A stretch of 64,000 nt of DNA, from NCBI GenBank assembly GCA_963932145.1, contig OZ010586.1, forward strand, positions 70,783,191 to 70,847,190, read 5' to 3'. The first letter of the stretch is position 1, and each line of letters starts with the position of its first letter. Source of the DNA: Acanthosepion lycidas (lineage: Eukaryota; Mollusca; Cephalopoda; Sepiida; Sepiidae). Below, piece by piece: positions 56,690 through 64,000 of the stretch. The translations under genes were made by a program, and so were the position numbers. Below the pieces are notes generated by a model, which was given only the letters and a program-made list of their open reading frames with translations, was not told the origin of the DNA and did not search any database.

Positions 56690-57120
56690 TCTATATGTCA
56701 TATCCCGTCATAAGGTTGACGTTCATGGCTCCCTACAACTTCCTATCCTTTGTAAATCTAAGTAATCTTTGTCTTCGTAATATCCCTCTCTCTTTTCTGC
56801 CATCCGTTTACACAAACAACTCGTTATGTAGGTTACTCGTTGTTTCTCTCTGCTCCTCTTGTCGTCAATATGTCCTGTGAGTGTCAAAGTCTCCAAGCTG
56901 TCTTTCCTCATCATGCATCCCAGAAATTCCTACTCTTTCTGATTCTAAGTAAAAGCGTATTTTTTCCCATAACCTTCTTCGTTGCTCATATGTTCCATCC
57001 ATGTTCTCAGCATCCTTCTGTAGAAACACATCTCTCTTGCTTCAAGTTTCCTCTTCATCTGTAAAGAAATTGCTCAGTATTCGCTGCCATCTAGGAGGAC
57101 TGATATTACATAGATGTTCA
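56690..57120 (-). pseudogene. LINE family B (RTE-like) 3' end, copy 8 (antisense)
   Basis: Minus-strand pieces include KDSLETLTLTGHIDDKRSRE and QRVTYITSCLCKRMAEKREG. Right of it, CAGCATCCTTCTGTAGAAACA and TACAGATGAAGAGGAAACTTG-like segments give the RMLRI and KKRLEA blocks reversed. One of the better terminal blocks in the family. Confidence 0.75.
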
Positions 57121-57124
57121 GCAT

Positions 57125-58135
57125 ATTTTTTATTATAAAAAGGTAAAATTTGTTACTTTTAAATCTTTTAGAAAAAACATGAAACCGTTTTTAAAGCAAA
57201 GCAAGGGCTACTCTGTTAATTCTGGTGCTTGTAAAATATGTTATAACCTCGAAGAATAAATACGTTTTATAATCATCAAGTTTAAATTTTGAAGTATGGT
57301 CCAATCGTATAGTTGCTTGACTGGAAGCCAGATGGTTCTATACAATGATATTTGTTATCACAAACCTACTTAGGAAAGGAAAATTTTCCCCAAGGCGGTC
57401 ATTCAGATGCTAACAAAATCCTTAATAACCCCGTTATTTGGCTTTAAACCTAACATACTATTCATCTAAATACAATTTATTTGTTTTCCTCATCTAAATA
57501 AAAATGGGCCTTATCAACAAAGTTAATTGTATTTGACCTCTTGACCTAATTCCGAACTGGCTGAGAAGACAGACTTTCTACGAATATTCGTTTCATAGCA
57601 TGATCTAATATTGGTAAGTGCCTTTTTGATAATTAAATGTATTACCAGTTTTATGTACTGTTCATCTACATGTCTAGGTATCGAATTATCTCGACGAATT
57701 TATGATTTCTATCATTATCAATGGCAGAATTATTCTCTGGAGATTTAAACATTTGACAAATGCGTTTTTAGGCTTCTATGTTGCATTTTGGCAATCCCTG
57801 AATTTTTCTATTTTATTCACTCATGTCTCCATTCATTTCAAAGAATTCATAGATCTAAATGTAAACGATTCATATTGCCTTTAAAATTCTTTAGTAAGTC
57901 TGAAGCAGCTCGATTTAAAAGTTTGAAAGGTTAATAAAAATTATCTGAACCAGATGGAAGATTAATTAGAGGAAACACACGCTTAAAAAGTCCAGAGAAC
58001 AATTCGACCAAAACATTATGTTCAAAACAATAAGTTATGAAATAATATTATTATCTGAAATTATTTTTATTGTCATCATTATCATTTGAAAAAGATAAAT
58101 CTTTTTACCAACCATCCAAATATACATTAATATTA
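57125..58135. other. No recognisable feature
   Basis: Unassigned AT-rich sequence. Confidence 0.35.
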
Positions 58136-58139
58136 CAAA

Positions 58140-58236
58140 AAGAGTAGCTAGATACAAAGTGGGATTAGAACCAAATCCCGTCGTAAGGCATATGAAGCTT
58201 ATTCTGTGGTCAACTGCCATCTACTACAATGTGATA
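58140..58236 (-). repeat. Possible tRNA-like SINE head
   Basis: Minus strand: TAGTAGATGGCAGTTGACC (A-box-like) and TTTGGTTCTAATCCC (B-box-like). Confidence 0.35.
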
Positions 58237-58307
58237 GACTGGTGTAGCAGGCCACTGGCTCTGTTCAAACGCTTAATTGCATGAAATTGCTGGGTGATGA
58301 TCTGGGG

Positions 58308-58890
58308 GGACTACTAAGTGGACAATAATTATTCAAATTCTCAGAAGAATAGATTGAATTTTTGGGAGAAATATGTTTTAAACAATAAAATGAATTTAAG
58401 AACGGTTTCAAAGAGAATGGAACTCAGATATATCTAATCAAGATTCAATAAAATTTCCACCCCATCTATCCACTTGCCTCCGATAAAAAATCATGATTAA
58501 TATGTTATTCGAATTTCTTGCTCTTCAAACTCCAAATTCGGGATCTGTTTGCATTAATACTATTCACACAAAACGCTTATATTCTTAAAGAAAAAGAGTG
58601 ACCTAATTAAAGAAGCCACGGGGTTTATGAAAAGATTTCCTAAGATAAGGCAATCGAAGGTAAAATGCCAAACTTTAGTGCGGGGAGTATCTATATAAAC
58701 GAAGATCCACGGAGCCCAAACTGAATCGTCTTCGATTTGCTCCGGAGTTCCCCGTAGACCACTGTCGCCGTCACAAGAACACAACTCGTATTCCCGTGGC
58801 CGAAGCACACAAACGCATGAAAGGTAGAAGAATTAAGTGAGAAGCGATAGGCTAAGTGTGTATCTTAGTACAATAAATTTTCATTAATTC
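58308..58890. repeat. LTR-like repeat family C, copy 2
   Basis: CTACTAAGTGGACAATAATT at the left aligns with 35008. A CTATATAAAC TATA-like box is at 58691-58700 and AATAAA at 58871-58876, the order expected in an LTR. The minus-strand open frame at 58560-58808 is probably incidental. Confidence 0.4.
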
Positions 58891-59450
58891 TTAAAAGTTT
58901 TATTAACATACAAAATACTCCCACTATTTTAAAAACAATTGAAAACAATTGAAAAACAATTGAATGATTAAAATAACAAATACTTATTTAATAATAATGC
59001 AATATTGTTTTTGCAAATCTTTTCTTTAAGTTTTAATATATACATGAATTCAGTTTCCAGTTGGCCCTGCGTTTGCGAGAGCTATGAACAAGTCACAAGA
59101 CCCTTAAAAAAAGTTGGAATTTGATTCCAGAAAGAAATATTTACGCATGGTCAGTTGTATGTTGCATGCTCATGAATAAGAAATCCTAAGAATTTATTGT
59201 TCGCTATCAAAAAGGGAAAAAGTAAAAAAATAAATTTTCTTAAAAAACATTGTTTACCATGAAGTCTTATAAAATTAAATTAAATTAAAGCGAGAAGTAG
59301 GGCTTTTGACAAAGTATGTTCCAAACAAATCAGCTTATTCAAATTCCATCGATTGGTTTGCGAAATTGAACGAAATGTAGAGTTTGTAAATCTCGATAAA
59401 AAATGTTAGCGATAACTTCAATAATATTAAATATTGTGCTGATTTCAACA

Positions 59451-59663
59451 GAATCTTGATTGCCACTTTTTACATTTGCATCACGGTCATAAAGACGAAA
59501 GTTTTACCCACTAAGTGAAATATATAAAGTAAAAAGGAATTCTCTCATGGAGCCGATCGTAAAAAGAAAGGAAAAAAAACTATGACATCCAGATAGAAGA
59601 CAGCCCATACAATATTCTTAATTTCATAAAAGAGCAATCGGGAATAATCACTTCATTTTTACC
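59451..59663 (+). repeat. Left arm of a long inverted repeat (about 213 bp)
   Basis: GAATCTTGATTGCCACTTTT to ACTTCATTTTTACC is repeated as the reverse complement at 61134-61350 with about 95% identity by eye. The main differences are in an A-rich run. Confidence 0.9.
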
Positions 59664-61133
59664 TTTTGTGTAAAAAAAATATAGTAGATTTGGTTTAATA
59701 ATATATAAATTGATGATTGAACATCATAAATCTAGGCTCTGAACGAAACTTATAAGAGAAATCAATGAGTTTATAACTTGGAAGTTCCCAGATTTTATAT
59801 TCATGATTGCTATCAAAGATGAGGATACTCGTTCTAATACGAAGGCAAGTCAAAAATTATCTGCACTTTGGCACTTTTATCAAAAATGCGTATAATGTTT
59901 TACTTTCCCACGTATTATAATGCCATAAATGAGATATGTTATTATATGTTATACTAATGCCATGTGTCCATGTATATTAAGGCAGGTTGATTTTTAGCAA
60001 TTTTAGAGAATCAACATTGCACTCGATGTGAAAGCGGGGGTTTAATGTAATAAGTACTGACAAAAAGAAAATAGATTCATAGCGACCAATTTTTGAGCAT
60101 TTAGTTTTAAAGATCATATAAAAAAATATACAGAAACACCTAATTTCCTCAGGTTTTTGCTTACAAACTGACTTCAAAATTTTACTATTTCAAGAAAAAA
60201 TCCAAATAAAGTTAATATCATTTGTATTAGGTACGTTGAATGGAAACCATTCTAATTATGAATCGCCACAAGCAAAATATTCTATAAGTAAAAACTATTT
60301 TAAAAATTGTAAAGATTACTACTCAATGAAAAAGATGTGTTATATCATTTGTTAGATTATATTTAATACAATCAAAAAACAGATAAAAGTTTATATAACA
60401 CCATGATAATACTGGACACAAATTATAAGACAAAATGTTTTAAATTCGCATTATTTATTGAAAACTACACTAAAACTACTACACTACATCTTAATATAGC
60501 TAATTTCCCTTTGAAATAAATGGTCTTATTTGATGACTCAGTGATTTAGTAATAATGTGCTTGTGTCATGCATCGTGTCCATATCCAATTTGTAAAGCTT
60601 CCATAAATTATACATTTTAAAATATTGTGCTATAAGGCTTTCACTGATCATCGGAATGAAATTCCAACGACGCTACGATTTTAATTTAAAATTAATCTTG
60701 AAACTCGTTTCCGCAAAAAAGCGGTAACAATTTGAAAAAAACTAAAATTTATGTCGTTATTTATCATGTCAAATCCCAACTTTGAAACCGAGTGCAATAC
60801 CATGGTTACAAAATCAACCCTTATTAATGTACACAGAATCTTGAAATCGGTAGACTTACAGTTACTTGCTCCATTTCACCAATAAAGATTTCAACGGTAC
60901 GCTTTCTTCGTCGTATAGTCCGGCTTTTGATAGAGAAAGAGCAATTTTTTTTTTGAGCACTGGAAATCTTACTTGTAGTGTCCTGCACGGATCTAATTTG
61001 TCATCAGTCTTTTTACTTCTTAAAGCGGGAATATATACCGAAAAAATCCGGATGTCTCTATCAGACCTGATCGTTAGGAACTAGCAAGCAATTGCTTGCT
61101 TTCTTTCGTTCCATTGAAAGTCTCGAGGAAATA
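59664..61133. other. Spacer between the long inverted repeat arms
   Basis: 1.47 kb, AT-rich, with no transposase recognised. GAAGGCAAGTCAAAAATTAT near 59840 looks like a mariner end but has no partner. The 72-codon frame at 60866-61084 has no recognised similarity. Confidence 0.4.
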
Positions 61134-61350
61134 GGTAAAAATGAAGTGATTATTCCCGATTGCTCTTTTATGAAATTAAGAATATTGTATGGGCTGTCTT
61201 CTATCTGGATGTCATAGTTTGTTTTTTTTTCTTTATTTTTACGATCGGCTCCATGAGAGAATTTCTTTTTACTTTATATATTTCACTTAGTGGGTAAAAC
61301 TTTCGTCTTTATGACCGTGATGCAAATGTAAAAAGTGACAATCAAGATTC
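61134..61350 (-). repeat. Right arm of the long inverted repeat
   Basis: Reverse complement of 59451-59663. Confidence 0.9.
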
Positions 61351-61365
61351 TATATTTGTGCTATG

Positions 61366-61378
61366 CTTCTTCTTCTTC

Positions 61379-61455
<77 letters not shown>

Positions 61456-61456
61456 T
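61366..61456. repeat. (TTC)n then (TTA)n microsatellite
   Basis: About 90 bases of trinucleotide repeats. Confidence 0.95.
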
Positions 61457-61712
61457 CTCTTCATTTCTGTTGTATACACATTTCCTTCCGGGTCCCTATT
61501 AGAGAACTAAGGTCAGAAATGGCTTCATGACATTTTCCACTGATCATTTTTGTAAAAACAAAACTAAGATTACACATATTTTACATAGATAAAACTCTTC
61601 GTAATGTGTGAACTGTACTTGTGAGTACACATTTTTGTATTTCTTTAAGGCATGAGCTACCAGGAATCCCTTCAACGAGTCCATCGGAACCGTTCCCAAT
61701 CAGAGGGCCTGA

Positions 61713-61933
61713 TGTGGGGCCAAAGTCGGGACTACAGAAGGAAAACACAGAACACGGATTAGATGTAAGAAAGATATATTAACAACAGGTTACAAAGATA
61801 ATGTAAGCGTAGCTTACTAGATGTTAGTGTCCAATACTGGTAGTCGTACGCGTGTCTCTGTGTCTAGAGTGTTGTGTCGCATACTTAATATAGACCTGGA
61901 AGAGTCTATTGTGTAGGTAGTTCCGGTCTCACA
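61713..61933 (-). mobile_element. 3' LTR of a Ty3/gypsy element (221 bp)
   Basis: On the minus strand it starts TGTGAGACC and ends GGCCCCACA, imperfect inverted ends. It follows a purine-rich tract immediately after the pol frame. A TTAATATA stretch could be the promoter. The other LTR lies outside the window. Confidence 0.7.
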
Positions 61934-61950
61934 ATACCCCCCTTCCAAGT
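61934..61950 (-). other. Polypurine tract of the Ty3/gypsy element
   Basis: Minus-strand CTTGGAAGGGGGG(TAT) directly before the LTR, in the position where plus-strand DNA synthesis is primed. Confidence 0.7.
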
Positions 61951-61986
61951 TTTTTCTTTTTGAAAAGGAGAGAAAAAATAAAACTG

Positions 61987-63504
61987 TTAATACTTTTTCC
62001 TCTTGGGATTTACGTCGAGCGGTTGGGTAAATTTCCTTTTCCTTCCTGAGCGTCGCACTTCAGGAGAGACTTGGGGCATGTCGAGATCGAAGTGATCGAA
62101 AATTACGTAGATCGGCTCTTCACGGTTATTTTGTAGTGATTCCTCCGATTCCTTCAAACGGCATTTTATGAGCTGGTTCCAATGGCGTTCGTGAGTGTTT
62201 TTCGGTCCTTGGACAAAATAGACCAGTTCGCCAATTCTTTGTTTTATGGTGCCTACTTCCCAGAATGTTATATTGTTTTTGTAAGCCTTGAAAAAGACCT
62301 TATCGCCAAGATTGAAATATTTCTTATGAGGCGATACGGTTTTTTTGAACTTTGCTTGCCGTGGAGTAAATTTGTCGAAAACAGACTTGATTTTCCTTGC
62401 GAACATTGTTTCTGCAGGCGAGCTTCCCATAAGCGTGTTCGGATTAGGGGTTATCTGATACACCTGCAGAAACTGTTGCAATTCTCTATCTGTCGGTGTG
62501 ACTAGTGCCTTTTTTAAAGCCCTTTTTAGAGTGTCCACGAACCTTTCGGCCTGGCCATTCGACCTAGGGTGGTACTGGGGCGTTGTAATGTGGTCCACCT
62601 GATATGACATGCTGAAGTCTCTAAATTCACTTGATGTGAATTGAGTGCCATTATCTGTAGCTACACAATATACCACGCCAAAACGCGCGAATAGCTCGTG
62701 TAGAAATCCGATCGTGCAGTTTGTGGTTGGTCTTTTGCATTGTAGGACCTCAGGCCATTTTGAGTGGCTATCCACTACAATGAGGTAGTACATGTTGTCT
62801 ATAGGCCCTGCAAAATCGATATGAATTCTTTGCCATGGATGGTCTGTGTTTGGCCATGGTTTGCACGTCGTGGTTGGAGCTTTTGCTGTAAGCGCGCATC
62901 CTTTGCATGATTCTATCATGTCTGCTATGTCCTTGTCCATGTTTGGCATATAAACATAGCAGCGCATGAGGCTTTTCGTACGGTTCTTCCCCGGATGTCC
63001 CATGTGAAAATCCTTGAGGATTTTTCTTTGTAGGCTGTTTGGAATCACTACGCGGTCATTGTATAGTAGGACATCATCGCAGAGGGAAAAAACTTCAGGC
63101 ACATTGGAGTCTTTGTTGCGAATTTTGCTTTTTATGGATTGAATGAATTCATCCTCTCGAGACTCCCTTTTTATGTCGCCCAAAGTAACTGGGAGCTCTC
63201 TTATGGTACTCGCGATCATGTTTTTGATTTCACAATTTGTCCTTAGAGTAGCAATGATGGAGTCTTCAAAGACTTCTGTATTTTTTGGAATGAGTCGCGA
63301 TAAACTGTCTGCATGGCAAATATTTTTGGATGTTAGGAACTCTATCTTGAAATTATAGTTTAAGAGAATCGTTCCCCAAAGAAGTAGTCTATTTGCAGTA
63401 TAGACTGGCAGACCTTTTTTAGAACCAAAAATTGTAATTAGAGGTTTATGGTCTGTCTGCAGTATGAACCGTCTACCATGTAGATATCTGTGAAACTTTG
63501 TCAC
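61987..63504 (-). CDS. pol: Ty3/gypsy pol: RNase H C-terminus and integrase (partial polyprotein)
   Basis: 505 open codons. Residues 1-70 are the end of the RNase H domain (TDHKPL at 17-22, HADSLSRL at 64-71). The integrase zinc finger uses H167, H170, C200 and C203. The integrase core has D230 (HIDFAGP), D284 (TDNGTQF) and E320 (HPRSNGQAE), with exactly 35 residues between the last two, as in D,D35E. A GPF/Y-like module follows at about 397-434 and a basic tail ends the protein; no chromodomain is seen. Integrase would insert the element's DNA copy. The first Met is not the true start, because the reading frame upstream is broken. Similarity to K02A2.6/Mag-like elements is a guess from motifs. 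Confidence 0.9.
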   Translation of the reverse strand: MTKFHRYLHGRRFILQTDHKPLITIFGSKKGLPVYTANRLLLWGTILLNYNFKIEFLTSKNICHADSLSRLIPKNTEVFEDSIIATLRTNCEIKNMIASTIRELPVTLGDIKRESREDEFIQSIKSKIRNKDSNVPEVFSLCDDVLLYNDRVVIPNSLQRKILKDFHMGHPGKNRTKSLMRCYVYMPNMDKDIADMIESCKGCALTAKAPTTTCKPWPNTDHPWQRIHIDFAGPIDNMYYLIVVDSHSKWPEVLQCKRPTTNCTIGFLHELFARFGVVYCVATDNGTQFTSSEFRDFSMSYQVDHITTPQYHPRSNGQAERFVDTLKRALKKALVTPTDRELQQFLQVYQITPNPNTLMGSSPAETMFARKIKSVFDKFTPRQAKFKKTVSPHKKYFNLGDKVFFKAYKNNITFWEVGTIKQRIGELVYFVQGPKNTHERHWNQLIKCRLKESEESLQNNREEPIYVIFDHFDLDMPQVSPEVRRSGRKRKFTQPLDVNPKRKKY

Positions 63505-64000
63505 AGCTAATATTAACCTAGAGCCTCTTTCTGTATTTGGGAATATTGTTTCTCAGCTAGAAGTAGAGATCTTGATGCGTGAGCCACAGCTTTTCGCGAA
63601 CCATCTGGCAGTTTATGTAGAATGCAAGCACCAATGCCGTACGAGCTTGCATCACTTGCGACTATGATGTCAAGACTAGGGTCGTAATGGGTGAGGGAGA
63701 GGTCTGAAGTAAGAGTTTTCTTGATCTTCTCGAATGCGTCTTGGCATTCCGGGGTCCATGACCATGGTTTGTCCTTTTTTAAGAGTTAGTTGAGAGGCCC
63801 TCTCAAATTTTGCATGTTCTTAATGAACGCTTGGTAAAAATTAGCAAGACCGAGGAAGCTATGTAACGCTTGAACGTTATCTGGGGCTGGCATGTTTCTG
63901 ATCGCGTTGTATCCGGCCGACGAACGTCTTTATTTATAATGTGCCCTAAGTATTTAATTTCTGGTAAGAAAAAGTCACACTTTGCCTCCTTAACCTTAAA
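63505..64000 (-). pseudogene. Ty3/gypsy pol upstream part (reverse transcriptase end, RNase H start), broken
   Basis: Continues the element: KCDFFLPEIKYLGHIIN (end of the RT palm/thumb) at the window edge, then FLGLANFYQAFIKNMQNLRG and SDASSYGIGACILHKL (RNase H start). Three disruptions separate it from the open frame: a frame change at about 63507-63520, an in-frame stop at 63786-63788, and a frame change at about 63900-63925. This copy therefore cannot make full-length pol. The RT catalytic box lies beyond the window. Confidence 0.8.

Noticed and set aside
58560..58808. 82-codon minus-strand open frame as a gene
   Set aside because: It overlaps an LTR-like repeat with a TATA-like box and shows no recognisable domain or splice signals.
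59837..59880. Mariner-like terminal sequence
   Set aside because: GGCAAGTCAAAAATTAT-like ends occur in several mariners, but no matching opposite end or transposase was found nearby.

Overview
This window looks like repeat-dense, non-coding DNA (intergenic or intronic) from an invertebrate animal. No complete host gene was recognised, and most open frames are either translated (TA)n microsatellite or pieces of mobile elements. A cephalopod, probably an octopus-like mollusc, is my best guess. It rests on the mix of tRNA-derived SINEs, APE-type and RTE-like LINEs, Ty3/gypsy elements, several DNA-transposon superfamilies and long (TA)n tracts. That is an inference, not a demonstrated identification.

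Layout. 1-7.0 kb: a 5S-rRNA/tRNA-like SINE end, a decayed Tc1-like fragment, long (TA)n tracts, a hammerhead-ribozyme motif (minus strand, 1947-1986), an antisense LTR (about 2304-2802), a palindromic MITE (3727-4031) and one candidate host exon (6084-6163). 7.0-11.5 kb: a LINE 3' end, then a deleted Mutator-like element (7899-11425) with an 11-bp target duplication and nested insertions, then a perfect 26-bp inverted repeat. 12-24 kb: LINE fragments, SINEs, a hAT element with a perfect 8-bp target duplication (19321-19983) and a Tc1/mariner 3' end. 25-31.1 kb: the most unusual part, with (TA)n tracts alternating with short unique segments. These hold hammerhead-ribozyme motifs, hairpins and an inverted duplication of a tRNA-like sequence.

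31.8-35 kb: three mariner-type palindromic MITEs whose ends match the primate MADE1/Hsmar1 type, one of them inside an R2/R4-like LINE; also a tRNA-Cys-like sequence. 35-41 kb: an LTR with three internal 235-bp repeats, a long decayed LINE covering endonuclease plus reverse transcriptase, and a related shorter solo LTR. 41-58 kb: more LINE 3' ends, SINEs, two degenerate hammerhead motifs next to (TA)n, a possible short LTR with a tRNA-Trp-like primer site, and a Tigger/pogo element (51681-52567). 58-64 kb: an LTR-like repeat, a pair of about 213-bp inverted repeats 1.5 kb apart, and the 3' part of a Ty3/gypsy element on the minus strand (LTR, polypurine tract, integrase, RNase H, broken reverse transcriptase).

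The most interesting signal is the recurrent pairing of (TA)n microsatellites with minimal hammerhead ribozyme motifs: six in 64 kb, three with an intact CUGANGA/GAAA core. This is what short Penelope-like-element or retrozyme-like repeats would leave behind, although no Penelope reverse transcriptase is present here.
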